From Paragonimus skrjabini miyazakii (taxonomy: Eukaryota > Platyhelminthes > Trematoda > Plagiorchiida > Troglotrematidae), in NCBI GenBank assembly GCA_014338405.1, contig JTDE01000431.1, forward strand, positions 62,997 through 126,996: DNA of 64,000 bases. Direction: 5' to 3'. The position numbers and the translations under genes were made by a program. Shown here in pieces: positions 10,006 to 22,290 of the stretch (the first letter of the stretch is position 1; each line of letters opens with the position of its first letter). A model generated the notes under the pieces. It was not told where the DNA came from and did not search any database. It saw only the letters and a list, made by a program, of their open reading frames with translations.

Positions 10006-13000
10006 AACTAATGAACTCGTACGTTTCTGAAAAGTGACTGGTTGCTCTCCTTTGTCTGTTAAATTTAGTGAATGCAGTTGAGAAATATCACTGAATATCT
10101 GATTGAATTCGTGCTGCAAACCCATTTCATGTTCATCTGATAAATCATTCAGTTTATTTACCGTTTTCCATTGCTTAATATGTCCGGTCAAACGAATTCT
10201 GAAGTTCCATTCACTTTAGGTCGCTAAAAACGTAACCATTATTTCCTCATGCAAAGAAATTTTTCGTTCGGATTCAGCATACCCTCCTAAATCGTACACG
10301 TTATTTATTCCGTTGATAATGCAACCGAATCATTGAGCAAAAGTGACGTTATATGAGACATGTATAGAACACCTCGAAAAGTCTCACTGAGTTATGGATC
10401 AGAGAGAATGCTACATATACATCTTCGGAAAAATTTTACGAAGCTGATACGGCTAATTTAAAAGTACTTTGGTGTCACTAGTTTTGCAATTTAGTTCCCT
10501 TATTGATTTAAAAGTAATGGTCATGATAGTTTTAACCCGTCGGTTATTGCTGTGCAGCAAATCACTCATGTATTTTGTTAGCAGTTCTCAAAGGGTACGA
10601 ACAATCCACATCCATTTTAGAAAACAAAACAATTCCTACGAACAATAAGTGGCTTTGTGTAACACGAATAAAAGATTTTATGATGTCATCTGTAAGACGG
10701 TTTATTTGGTTAACGTTGAAGAAATTTGGGCTTGCTTGCGACTCAGTCAGCTAAATTAATCACAAGCATTTATTAGTGTTGTTTCAATCTGGTTGGTTGA
10801 ATAAATGTGGATTGATAGATTATGGACAAATATGCCTCTCGTTCGTTTGTTCCAACGTATTCTATACTAAGATTATTTCAAAAATACATGGGATAACAAT
10901 CTCAGTTTTTTGTGAGCTCATTTAGTATGTAAATGAACAACAATTGTGTGCCAAGAAATCGCATAAGAATCGGTGTAATGGTACCTAATAGATCCAAGTC
11001 AAGTACAATTTTCTTGATTTTCATGCACTCCGAAAGACATTTTTCAATCACTGAATCTTATATCATCTTAAATCAGTGTCAACGGAATGAAACGGTTGAC
11101 AAACCGGAGATGAACTTTGATATAGAATATTAGATCTGAGTTACACTTTTGACTGAACTGATTAGCAGTTCATGACTATTCAAGGGAAAGTAATCAACGT
11201 TTAAGCTGTTGTGTGTAGAACATGCTTCCAGTGTTCCCTTAGCCTCATACTCAACATGAACTAAAGATGATATTTAACTATATATGATAGCAAATAAATT
11301 AGTATATCATTCAGTTGAGTGTGACTTCACGGATACATACACAACAACTTTACCGTTCGTAGCGATTGATAACTACACAAATGAGCTTCTCTCTCTGACA
11401 ATTAATTACTCACATAATCAGACTTGCTGAACAGTTTTGTACTAACCGATAAAACATGAACGTTACTCAACAAGATGTCATTCTTTCTAAATTTTATTCT
11501 AGGCTCAATTAGTGCTGTTGGAATACTTTTTGCTTAAATCGTGAAGAGTTAATTACTAAGGTTTGGTCGAAGCAACTACCTATGAACGGAAGGCGCACGG
11601 AATCGTAAACTGTTTGAAAATGCTGAGAAATAAGGCATTTAGAGGCTTACTGTCTGTAACAGTTGGGTGACCAAATTGCAGTTCATGGCTGCATTTGATT
11701 AGTTCATCAGTGTTAGTAAATTTGATGTTAATTGGTGAAAAGATAGGTTAACAGCAGAATGTCTAATAGAAAATATCTTCAGTTGTGGCTGAATGACGCT
11801 GTCCGCTCTAGCCTCAAATAGTGTAGAAGGCTTGGAGACTAAGCAGAAGTAGAATTTTAAATGGAAAAAGCCCAATGAAAATGTTGAACATTCTGTTGTA
11901 CAAAGATGCTGCAAGCGACAAGCTCAACCCACGCTGAAAATTCCCATCTTTTCAGGAGCAAAGTATTTGCGTCATCTGGTATTCGGTGTTAAGCAGACAA
12001 CAGGATCCAAGTGAGATGTGAAATGTTCATTGGCTTATTGAAAAGCCCCTACAACATAAAAGCCAAGAAATAACGGACCTCCGAGACTAGTAGACAATTT
12101 TTGTCGTCATTCAAGCGCATTCAACAACAACATTCTGTCAACAAATAATACTCCGAATTGCAAGGTCTGAATGTCGTGGTTACACAGAGTTCCAATGTTT
12201 GTTACCAAAAGGTTTTAAAGACAAGTATACTGCATGAATTTTTCAGAAACCGATGGTATAGTGCGACGCAAAATACTCCAAGCTTTCCGTTTATTCTCAT
12301 CGACTGTAAACTGACCAGGAAATTTTGCTTGAGCAGTCAATCCAATAGAGTATTAAGTGATTTTCATACGACATATGAGGTTGAGTGGGCAACCGAGTAC
12401 AGGTGTGAAAGTTCTGTGTTTCCGACTTGGTCCCATGGCTCAATTGGTATACCACATGTCGAAACCTGGCATGCTGCATCTATTGCTGGTACAACACCAG
12501 TAGAAATCCATGTTTTCTGCAATTGCGTCTCTTACAACACTAATTATTTGAAGCTATCTTGAGGCAGAATTCCCGAGGAGACTCGGATATTGAAGCTACT
12601 AGCCTATGCAATTTACCGGCGAACAACAAGAAGAAATCCAGGAGTCTTCAATCCGTATGCTAGCACATGCCATATTTCTGTGAAGACCATTAGATAGAAT
12701 TGACTTTGCAGAAAAAATAGCCAGCAATATTTCACATCGGCAAACAAAGACTTTAGCAGGTAAATCCTAGTAATATTTTAATCAACATGGCCTGATTTTG
12801 CTTAGTCTTCAAGCGAATATCTCTTTTGATTTTGTCCGAAGGCTTTTATTATAAAACGAGTTAACGTGATCCAATTGACCATTTCTGATTGTCAATAATA
12901 CGTATAAACCAAGTAATATCAAATTTAAAACCGTAGTCTCAAGCAGAATTACATAACAACAATAAGTAGTTGCACGGCATGATTGAAAGTTCGATGGATT

Positions 13001-14477
13001 TACCCAGTTTTGTCGATAATCCAACAGCTTGAGTTCGTTTCTAGTATAAAAAACCGGCTACTAGCACACATAACTTCAGAAAAATCAAACGGTGGAACAG
13101 TTTTCTGTGATATATACCTACGACGATGATTTTGACAGCTGGAACAATCAGCTGCATGCATGCTGAATAACTCATTCGAGTGAATCACACATTCTCCTAA
13201 GCACAAAAAGGAATCAATAGTTTCAATGTTACATGATATCTGTATCAGCTGAAAATCGGGTAGATGCATGCAGCAGTATGCAGATCGTAAGACTACGTCA
13301 ACAGAACAATGACTCAGTCATCAACTGGATATTGTGTACATGTGCTATCTCATCTGACTAGAATCATTTCTATTGAAGATACAGCTGTAGACAATTTAAA
13401 GTAGTTGAAAAGTACATATATGTTTGATGGTAGTCAAAATCGCTCATTATAATGTTCAAGTAGCTCTGTGATTACAGAATGCAGTCATGAACGTTTGTCA
13501 ACTAGTTGGCATTGTCCTGTTACCCCCACCAAAATGTATACAAAGCTAATTTTCGGTGGTTGTGTCGAACGATCCAAGTTCACTCGCCCTATTTGAAACA
13601 AACTGCGCGAACCAGACAAATCAACGTTATTTTCATATCTATGTAGAATAAGAACTACCTGTGCACGCGGGTGTGAACGTCATTAGGTAAAAATTGTCAA
13701 AGCACGAAACAGGCAGCATAAACGCAGGTCATTTGAGATACGTGTATAAACCAGAAATCTTTATCCTCCATCATCAGTAAAATAGTAATGATATATCATA
13801 AGTTTTCTCTGGAGAACGTTCCAGGCACATTGCGTTCAAACTCATACGCTCGAACAACACAGCTTTGATGAAGGTGATACTATCCGAAAATGTAGACAGG
13901 AGTTTTATGCTCATATGACTGGCGGTAGATATGAGCTTGTTACGGTCGCCACATTGACAGCGAATGATGAAAGCGTTTAGTTTTTCAGTTCATTTACTCT
14001 TTAGTACATTGGCATATAGAAATATCTGCTAAACTAAACAACAGAGAGGCAGAAAATGCTCACCGAACATAAACTGTACAGCGTCAACCGTCCGTTTTCT
14101 CCATTTAACTATTTTACAGAAAATAATGTTTTAAATATGATGCGTTCTAGACAATTTTACCAATTTTTCTTTTCAACAGGCTGGTTGTTTGTTCGGCTGT
14201 TAAGTTACTGAGTATCAAACTATACAACGTGTCTTACACTGGTTGGAAGTCAATATTTACTGTTGTAGTGAAAACCAAGTTGTTTAATGGAAGCTCGGTA
14301 TCGTGTGGATATAATTTCAAGTTGATATGGGTTGTTTTTTCTGTAAAGTTACCACAGTGACATTTTCTGACATAACTATGACAACTGTTTTGAAAACAGG
14401 GAATTGCAAACAATGCAGTTGAAAATGTATTCCGTAGACTTGTCGGGAAGAAGGTTGAACTCAAACTATTAAATATA
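10006..14477. other. Intergenic, no recognisable gene
   Basis: Multiple stops in all frames. The 134-codon plus frame at 12158-12562 starts at a TTG and shows no domain. No repeat shared with the rest of the window was noticed. Confidence 0.5.
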
Positions 14478-14556
14478 GTCAAAACAGAGAGAAGACATAC
14501 ATCGCGAGATTTTAACATTTCGATTTACTCTCACCAGTCGCCAACGTGAAACATTA
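14478..14556 (-). repeat. Left inverted PLE terminal repeat
   Basis: Reverse complement begins TTTCACGTTGGCGACTGG and runs through a hammerhead-like core to GTTTTGACTATAT. It aligns to 15108-15182 with about 85-90% identity. Confidence 0.75.
14504..14541 (-). ncRNA. Minimal type I hammerhead motif, core-mutated
   Basis: On the minus strand, stem I strands GCGA (14541-14538) and TCGC (14507-14504) pair. Between them lie CTGGTGA (consensus CTGANGA, so one core A is changed to G), a two-pair stem II closed by GTAAA, then GAA and a short stem III. The changed core base probably abolishes cleavage. Confidence 0.55.
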
Positions 14557-14559
14557 GTC

Positions 14560-15013
14560 ACAAACTGATATCCGCGTTGCAACGCACCTACCCAGCGGCC
14601 CAACTACGCATCCTGCTAAGCACTAGGAGCTTGTCTCTTAATAGCGGCGATACACACCAATCAGTCTGTCTCCCACGTAATCTACCAGTTCAATTACAGT
14701 TGCAATGACGTCTACATGGGCAGGACAGATCGGCGTTTGCATCAACGTATGGCTGAGCACATTTCTAAGTGGTTATCAATGACAATCTCAAAAAACGTCC
14801 TATTGACTGTAACAAGCTCGAAGGCCCCAGTTTCATAGATCGCCAAACAAATTTTAGCAACCGGTCACCTTGCTGACCCTGTTAAATCGTTCAATATATT
14901 GTTACATAATCGCAACCCGAAACTTAGCGATTAGCGAGGCAATACTCATCAAACAACATCGGCCAGTTTTGTGTGCGCAGAAGGCGCTGACGCAATCAAT
15001 CTCCTTGCCATGG
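14560..15013 (+). pseudogene. PLE GIY-YIG endonuclease and C-terminal tail
   Basis: 14560-14640 reads TYPAAQLRILLSTRSLS, matching the linker before the endonuclease. 14674-14772 gives a well-kept GIY-YIG core: YQF, then Cys-Asn-Asp-Val-Tyr-Met-Gly (YIG as YMG), the catalytic-type arginine in GRTDRRLHQR, and MAEH with its conserved histidine followed by ISKWL. ATGHLADPVKSFNIL (about 14850-14900) and HRPVLCAQKALTQSISLPW (about 14953-15010) are the PLE tail. A stop and at least one frameshift interrupt the frame. Polymerase domains are missing upstream, so this is a 5'-truncated copy with the best preserved endonuclease in the window. Confidence 0.8.
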
Positions 15014-15107
15014 AATTGATTGAACTATTAGAACGTGAAAGGTCAGAACTATGTGGTTGGTTCGTTCAATTGTTGTTGCTATAAGCAGTTTGTATAGAAT
15101 TTGCTAG

Positions 15108-15182
15108 ATTTACGTTGGCGACTGATGAGAGTAAATCGAAATGTCAATATCTCGCGAAATATGTCTTTTCTCCGTTTTGACT
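15108..15182 (+). repeat. Right inverted PLE terminal repeat
   Basis: Plus-strand partner of 14478-14556. Similarity fades after GTTTTGACTA at about 15182. Confidence 0.75.
15118..15155 (+). ncRNA. Minimal type I hammerhead ribozyme
   Basis: All required parts are present. Stem I is GCGA (15118-15121) with TCGC (15152-15155). The core is CTGATGA (15122-15128). Stem II is GA/TC (15129-15130 with 15136-15137) around GTAAA. GAA follows at 15138-15140. Stem III is ATG with TAT (15141-15143 and 15148-15150; A-U, U-A, G-U) around TCAA. Cleavage would follow C15151 in the UAUC context. Very short stems II and III are typical of the PLE class of hammerheads. Activity is untested. Confidence 0.7.
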
Positions 15183-15548
15183 AAATGGATTAAGGGAACT
15201 CAATTTATTAAATATAGGTTTGAAAACAACTCAAATAATTCTTTCACCATTAAAAATCAATCAAAAATCAAGCCTATACTTAATGTGTGAATGATTTCTA
15301 AAAGCATATTGGGTTTTTATACTTGGTGGACGCAAATTCTGATGACTGCTGAATATAACCCGGCCTTCCAAAATTTCAGCAGCCTAATGGCGAACTGAAC
15401 TATTAACAATATAAGACTGTTATTATTGGAGGTATACCCGTTGTTTACGAACTTGTCTCTCAGAGAGATAGTTGATTTTCTTTCTGATTAGATCCAATTG
15501 AATGTTATGAAATTTGGAATGCCACTTGAGCAGATCAAACACCCGTCG

Positions 15549-16640
15549 TTAGTTTGCCCACAGAAAATACAATTTAAATGTGATGAGAAAATCTATCGCC
15601 AAAAAGATGGGGTGGCAATGAGCTGGCCGATATGCCAATCGCTGGCTGACAATGAGGTGAGTGAATAACACAAGGCTGGCGGGACCGACAGAAAAGTATT
15701 CAATGTACAAACGATATGCAAACGACATTTTCCGTGTCGTCGATGGTAACAGTGATAACCAATCCCTATTATTACCAGCCAGTTCAGCGCACATTATGCT
15801 GAGGTTTACAGTGGATGTAGAACAAGATGGAAGATTGGCTTTTCTTAGTGTTGCACTAATGAAACATTTAGATGTTTCGATTTGATGAGACCTATATAGG
15901 AAGCAGACATGGAATAACCGGCATACTCACTTCCACAACTTTGTCCAAATGAAGCAGAAACCTAAATTGAAACACTGTCAACTCTACAAAACCTTTACTG
16001 ACGATACGCTAGGCAAGGAGCTGAAACTCTTGTGTAAGTCATCTCGTGCTAACTGATATCTGGACTAATTCCTAATTCTGATTGTATAACGAACGGAACC
16101 TTGAGCCCGTGAATATTCTGTCCGGCTGTAGACCGTATTTATATGAACTTGCCACAAAAAGGTGAGTAGCCAAACTTATTGTCGAACAGACGACGCTGAA
16201 GAGTCCTGAAGATGACGCCTCCTGCTGCACAACTCAGATTGTCGTTCACCTCTAAGCTAGTTGTAAGACTTCAGCCCAAAGAGGCAGTGTCCATATAGTG
16301 CTGCTTAATTTCACCTCTGCCGATTCTCTTCATCTTGTACAGCAGGTTGCATTGGACACACAACAGGTTTGTTGGAGAGAATTCGCAAACTCAACGTTGC
16401 TTTCTTGACAACTTGACAACAGCGAAAGATTTGCAACGCAATTTTGGCCCCCGTAGTTGACTCGGGTCACAAAGTCAATGTGAATATCGCATTTAAACCG
16501 ATCTACCGCGTCATCCATGTTCACAATAGGGGTGTGAAATGTCATATTCTTGTCTGTGCGGAAGCTATTAAAATCCGGATGCGAAACCCTGGTCCGTGCA
16601 CGCAGAAGTCTTTTGTTTGAACACTGAAGTTACTGTGGCC
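15549..16640 (+). pseudogene. PLE fragment: polymerase C-half to endonuclease tail
   Basis: 15555-15660 reads IQFKCDEKIYRQKDGVAMSW, matching the PLE segment just before the VAMGSPLGP motif. MYKRYANDIF near 15702-15731 sits where the YVDD catalytic motif belongs, but reads Y-A-N-D. FTVDVEQDGRLAFLSV (15808-15855) and WNNRHTHFH...MKQKPKLKH (15908-15985) follow in the expected order. The tail DSGHKVNVNIAFKPIY (16460-16510) and AEAIKIRMRNPGPCTQKSF (16560-16615) ends the protein. The GIY-YIG core between 16200 and 16440 is largely eroded. Many stops; inactive. Confidence 0.75.
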
Positions 16641-16794
16641 TGTCATTGTTGGAATAATTGACACGGCACCACGGTAGCTTTGTTCGTAATATCCAAATAT
16701 CACAAGATTCACAGTGTATTAGGTTCAACACAATCCTGACTTGACAACTGAATTACATCACGCCTGTCTCGGTTTTCTTAACTTAAGTCTAATT

Positions 16795-17090
16795 TCTGAT
16801 GAGTAGTCGGGTATTTGGTTCATTTCAAGTTGGACATCAGCCACAATTGACCGCAGCTGTTCCATTCCCATACACATTCCAGTTGGCCCTTTTTGAAAAG
16901 ACGTACTGGACTCGAGGTTCGCTCTCATTAGAGCTCGTCAGTGGTGCATATCTTTGCCATTCCAGGACTAAAACCGCGGTCACGCTGTTCATGAGGCAAC
17001 CACGTTTACTACTGCGCCATTGACCTCACATTAGGCACGACCGAATTATCATACGTGAACGCTCAACTACTTTCGCTTGTAAGTCTAATT
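16795..17090 (-). mobile_element. tRNA-derived hammerhead SINE, copy S2
   Basis: On the minus strand this copy has box A TGGCGCAGTAG (17019-17009), a box B-like GGTTTTAGTCC, then CTGACGA (16941-16935) with a five-pair stem II GCTCT/AGAGC. It continues into the conserved 3' body (CAGCTGCGGTCAATTGTGGC) and a tail ending CCGACTACTCATCAG. The base after GAA is C instead of A (GAAC), so the hammerhead is probably inactive. High identity to copy S1 at 63215-63480. Confidence 0.8.
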
Positions 17091-20000
17091 TGTTTTAGGA
17101 AGCCACAGATGATTATTCATTTGATTCCGGTAATTCGTTTGTTCATTCTCACCCTACGTTTTAGACGTCTATGATCAAAACGATTGTGTGAGGAGGATTC
17201 ATCTGGAAGACTTTGTCTTCTTGCCTTATTGGCAATTCATTTCGGCTTTAGATGAGATGGCAGTTTATCCTAGGATAAAATAGGTTGTTTAGTCAATAAA
17301 AAATGGGCAGCGAACATTAGAAAAATTCGCCAGTTCAGCTTTCGCATTCTCAGCAAACAGATGGTCAAAATCTCCAGATAAGAAGCAGTGTCTAAGTTGC
17401 TAAACGGCGCCCAAGTTGCAATCGATTTTACAAAAGCGTAAGCGTTCTAAGAGGAGATTAAAAGGGGTAGGGAATATAGCATGCTAATTTATATGTTGAC
17501 TCATGTGAAGTTATCACAGGTAATCAAAAAAGCCTGTGTTTTCTGAGTAGGATTTTGGCCCCCATGATATCAGATCACGATGCACAATTAACAGGCTGGT
17601 AATTGAAACTAAACTGCGCAACTTGAAAGCGATGTCATGCTTGTTAAACTAAGACAGCCTGCTAAATTGAAGATGTCGACCCCATAAATAAAGGAATAGT
17701 CTCTGTAACAGTGGTTTTATTGGAAACTTCCTCTAAGCTATGATATAACAGACAAACGTTCGAGTGTTTATGATTATTGAAGCAATCGATGCAAATATTG
17801 GCGTATGGTGCAACTGTCCCAAGCTTCACATGCTCCCCTTTTTTCCAAAACATTCACGCAAAACGTAAAATCAATCTATAACCTGATCTGATATTAAACA
17901 GATGCCAATTAAAGTTCCTGAGAGGTCAGCTGTTTATATTTGGTATAACACAGACGGTGACATTTGGTCAGCATATTCGAAATCACACGATATCCACGTG
18001 GGTTGTTCTCCGCAACTAAATAATTTATGTATTCACGAACATTATTTTTCTATCCGAATGGTTATTAACTGTCGTACATCCCAACTAGTCATCGGGCAGC
18101 TTTTATGGCGCTTGTACCATTCTCTCGTTTTTGATGTTTATCAAAATGGCGTAAACCTTTATCAATTAATAAATGTGTACGTGAAAGGTGAATATTTTCC
18201 GGTCTTTTATTCGAAATAAGGAGAAAGTTCTTGACAGGTTGAAATATTCATGTAAGTTGCGTGAACACTGCCCATGTTTCTACTGTTTTTCTACGACTGT
18301 TTTTCAACTGCTTATTTATCGTAACTGCTCAGGCTACTTAGTTTAGAAGACAAGAAAACTTTGCGGGACTGTGTAGCTGGTCATCTATGTCACATCTACT
18401 CTAATTAATACGGTCAAACATCCGTAACAGCTTCACCGGTCATTAAATATAATTCTACTCGAGCACAGTATTAATGCAAACAATACAATGGCTGCATCTC
18501 GCAAGAACTGCTATCATTTTGACATTTAATGCACCACAATTGCGGCCACGTCTACATCCCAAGGCCGCGTAAGTTTATCAAAACACAGGTCATTCTGATT
18601 AGAAGGCTTCATGCCAAGTGATCCGCCAAAAGTTGGTCACTTTCAAACGAACAGTAGTTAGTTTCTTACCTAAGCTTTCCCTGTCATGCACGACATGAAT
18701 GGACCGACTTGCATACCATACATGCTCCAGCAGTGTGTGAAGGTTAACACATCAAACTGTGTGCAGACCCAACAATCGTTCATCATTCATGATTCGTCAT
18801 ACAAGACTTTGTGTGCTACTTTTATACATGCTTTAACTAGATGGCCCAGTTGTGTGCTCGTTGTGGTTGGTTGAGTACAAGCAAAAATGGTCCCAACTGG
18901 CAAACATCGCAGTAATGCAAGGGTTTTCACTGGTTAAGATGACAATGTACTCCATAAAAAAAGCAAGAGTTAGACTACGAACTAACAATAAGATGGCCTA
19001 GCACCAACTGTAGGAGGAGTATAACCTGAGTAAAACGCACGTTTATAATTTGTTTCACAATACTTTGAATACTTCTTCATTGAGAACGGAATATAAGCAT
19101 TCTTTTTAATGTCCGTAATATGTTAACAGCAACCGTTACTGTTGCAATCTGACAACGATATGACTGCTAGTAACCAGCGGATATTTCACGCTCAGATTTG
19201 GTACTGAAAAGCGAGGTAATATGGCAGAATGTAAGACGGAAAGTGCACATTAACACATTCAACAATGGATCACATCAATTTGATGTCGTGATAGAAAGGT
19301 AACCGGCAAAGATAAGTACGGCAACATTAAATACATAAATGAGTAGGCACCTCAATACGTGAAACGTTTTTCAATTCACCCAAAAATCGACCGATTGTGA
19401 CGATTTGAAACATTGTCAATGTATGTGTTGTATAATGTGATTGGTAACGGGCATTTCCGTATATTTTAATCTGAAGCCCTGATCTGTGATGAAGATGTAC
19501 GCGAGATTTTGCAAACTATACTGCTTATCCTTTTGGCAAGAAAAGTTCGTTGAATAGCACCGCCAAGCGGAAACCGATAGTTTATTCTGCTAACAGCCTG
19601 ATTATTTCAGGCATACTGCAAATCCTGCAGAAATAGTCACACTGCAGACGTATAAACCATATTTAATTGAACTAGTTAACTATCATTTATCTTCATCCAA
19701 CTATTTCATTTAATGCGTTTATCAGCCAGCTTTGCAAACCTTCAAGCTATTTGCTAACAAACCCTCAACAACCTAAAAAATTAGCTGGTTTATTGTTTCA
19801 ACATATTAATTAACGAACCAGACAGCAATTGTTTTTCTGAACCAGTTATCCTACAGTTAGTGCCCTCAGTGTTTTTCCGTTACGCGTCCCAAACATACCG
19901 ATCAATGCCCAAAGGCTAATGGATTTTGTCTGCATGAAACAATCAGACAAGGGAGATAGAAACAAAATCGTGAGCTGCTTTAACGCTCACAAAACTGAGC

Positions 20001-22084
20001 ACCTCGCACTCTAGGCATACGAGGCAAATATTCCAACACACCGCCATTTGAATATTGTCCACAAGTGTACCTCACTGTCCATGCGTCCAAATATATTTAG
20101 CTATTTACCCATATTAGTTTTCCAGACATCCGCTTGTGTTGGACAGTGATCGTGATAGTTAAAACATGCTGGGAAGCAAACAGACCGTTTCACAATTGAT
20201 AGAAGTAGGATCCAGAAGCACTGTTTAACAATTATCTGTGTCAGACATTCAGGAAATCAAGCTATATTTTAGGATACAATTTTCAGTTAATCTGATAAAT
20301 GACATTTCTCTGAACCGTTTTGTTTTTGTATTAGTCTTTTAACACTTTGGCGCACGGCCAGATTTCAATAAGGCAAGACTGGGAATAGTGATCAATATAT
20401 TTAGTGAATAACATCGTTTCATCATTTTCATGTCATAGTTTGTATGCATATTTCGTGTACGGTTAACTCAAGTCAATTCTGGACAAACACCATGTACACG
20501 GAGATTGAAAATCAAGTAATGGGCGTTGAAACTGGGTCCTAAGTAGGATGACTAGGGTTTTTTTAAACCCCAGTAGCAATAACTTGAACTAACCTGCATT
20601 TACGGTAGGTTTGGATTAAGCATGCATTTTTATGTGTAGAAGTTTAGATTCTGAAATCCGAAGCCTCGAATGGAGGAATTCTGTTTGTCAATAGTACTAC
20701 GTTTAAAAGTTATCTTGACAGTGGTTGATTTATGATCTAGTGGACTACCGTGGTTTAATTCGTGAAGGAAGTGACACCTCATAAACCAAAGGTCTTCTAC
20801 GGATTAACTATTGTTTTGAAGGTTATTTTGTTATGTCGTAAATGATTTATGACGGGAGTGCGCTAGTCAAAGCGGAAGTTGAAGGTTGAACCATTTTTCT
20901 GGATAAAAGTAACCCAATAATAGTAAAGCGTTACTATACACCATACAGACTAGGTAGTACTGTTTGTCAAGAAGCAATATATAACTGAGTTGAAAAACAT
21001 AAGAGTGGATACGCTTTAAAAGAGAAATTGGAAACTGTGCTTCATTCGCTCTGCTACAGGTCGGTACAGATATGGCTGGCGGCATCCGAATTGGATTACG
21101 CTGCTAAGGTGACTAACATTAATGGACCTCTACGCATAATAATCACCACATCTGGCTTGCCCTGCAATACTTGTAATTTCACTCAAATAGGAAAATCATT
21201 GTAAACCCAAAAAGGTTCAAGATTCATGCAACTGTAGGCTTATGTTGCTTAATCGACCAGGTTTCGTTAGCTAGATGGGAGGCTAGTAGGGGAGTAAAAC
21301 TCCTATCTGTTGGGGACAAAAGATAAAGGGACGCCAACAGTAAGAAGACAAAGCAAAACCAACTATTCAAACAACTTTCTCATCATACAACGCATTAGTA
21401 AAGTTGAAGAAGAAAACAGGTTGAAGGCCAGCTGTCTATAAAGAAGATCGGGTGGCTTAACAAACAACTGTGGTCGTTTGCTGACAAGAAAAAACATATC
21501 AACAACATAACCTACTTGTTCCTAAGGTTCTCGCCGTCTCCTCCTTGATGATGTAATATGGGTGTGTTAACGACCTAACAATCCGAGACGGTCGGTGCAC
21601 TCATTATAACGACATATAATGACGTCACTATTGGCTAAAGTACCTCTACTATATCCGCATACCATGCACTCAGCTTCATAACCGCACAGTTGATCGCACA
21701 CTACGAAACAACGTAAACGATACCCACCCACCATATTCTTTGAAAAAGTGAAGTCTCTGTATGCGGTAATGATGCACCTTTGTGTTTTGCAAATTTTGGT
21801 ATGACCGATAACTAGTGATGAGCAGGGTACACGCTCAAGGGGCACAAGTAACGTCTTACCAAGGATTGTGTTTTTGCCAGCTGGTATGTGTAAAATTTGT
21901 AGATATACGCCCTAACGAAATACTGCTCTGCTTACTGGTTCATTTAATATGACGTGGATCTTCTCACATAGATGGCGGTGGTCAAACACCAAAATTTGTC
22001 CACGGGAAGGAATTGAAATACTTAGGCCGCTAAGACAGAATAAAAGTACTGATGAATAGCAGGAGATTTTGGTTTTTATATAAA
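17091..22084. other. Intergenic, no recognisable gene
   Basis: AT-rich with stops in every frame. The 105-codon frame at 17902-18219 begins with ATG but shows no domain or splice context I trust. A small inverted repeat (CTAGGGTTT / AAACCCCAG) sits near 20551-20572. Confidence 0.45.
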
Positions 22085-22290
22085 TGTGAGGTCAGTGGTG
22101 CAGTGGTCAACATGGTTGCCTCATGAACAGCGTGGCCGGAGGTCTAGCATCGGCAGTGGCAAAGATACGCATTACTGACGAGCTCTAATGAGAAGAAAAC
22201 TCGCGTCTAGTGCTCCTTTTCGAAAGGGGCCGAGTAAAATGTTTAGGGAAATGCGACGGCTGCAATTAACTTTGGGCGATGACCAATTTG
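22085..22290 (+). mobile_element. tRNA-derived hammerhead SINE, copy S3
   Basis: Box A TGGTGCAGTGG (22096-22106) and GGTTGCCTCATGAACAGCGTG match the other copies. Box B is decayed (GGTCTAGCATC). The hammerhead core CTGACGA (22175-22181) and GCTCTAATGAGA are kept, but the second arm of stem II reads AGAAG instead of AGAGC, so stem II is broken. Confidence 0.75.

Larger units (their letters stand above)
14478..15182 (+). mobile_element. PLE 3' fragment bounded by inverted repeats with hammerhead motifs
   Basis: A 0.7-kb piece contains the endonuclease end of a PLE protein (14560-15013). It is flanked by a ~75-bp inverted repeat: 14478-14556 read on the minus strand matches 15108-15182 on the plus strand. 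PLEs are known to carry terminal repeats in direct or inverted arrangement, often with type I hammerheads. The right repeat lies about 100 bp past the protein end, the expected place for a 3' terminal repeat. Confidence 0.75.

Noticed and set aside
12158..12562. 134-codon open frame.
   Set aside because: Starts at TTG and shows no family features; overlapped by an antisense frame; likely chance.
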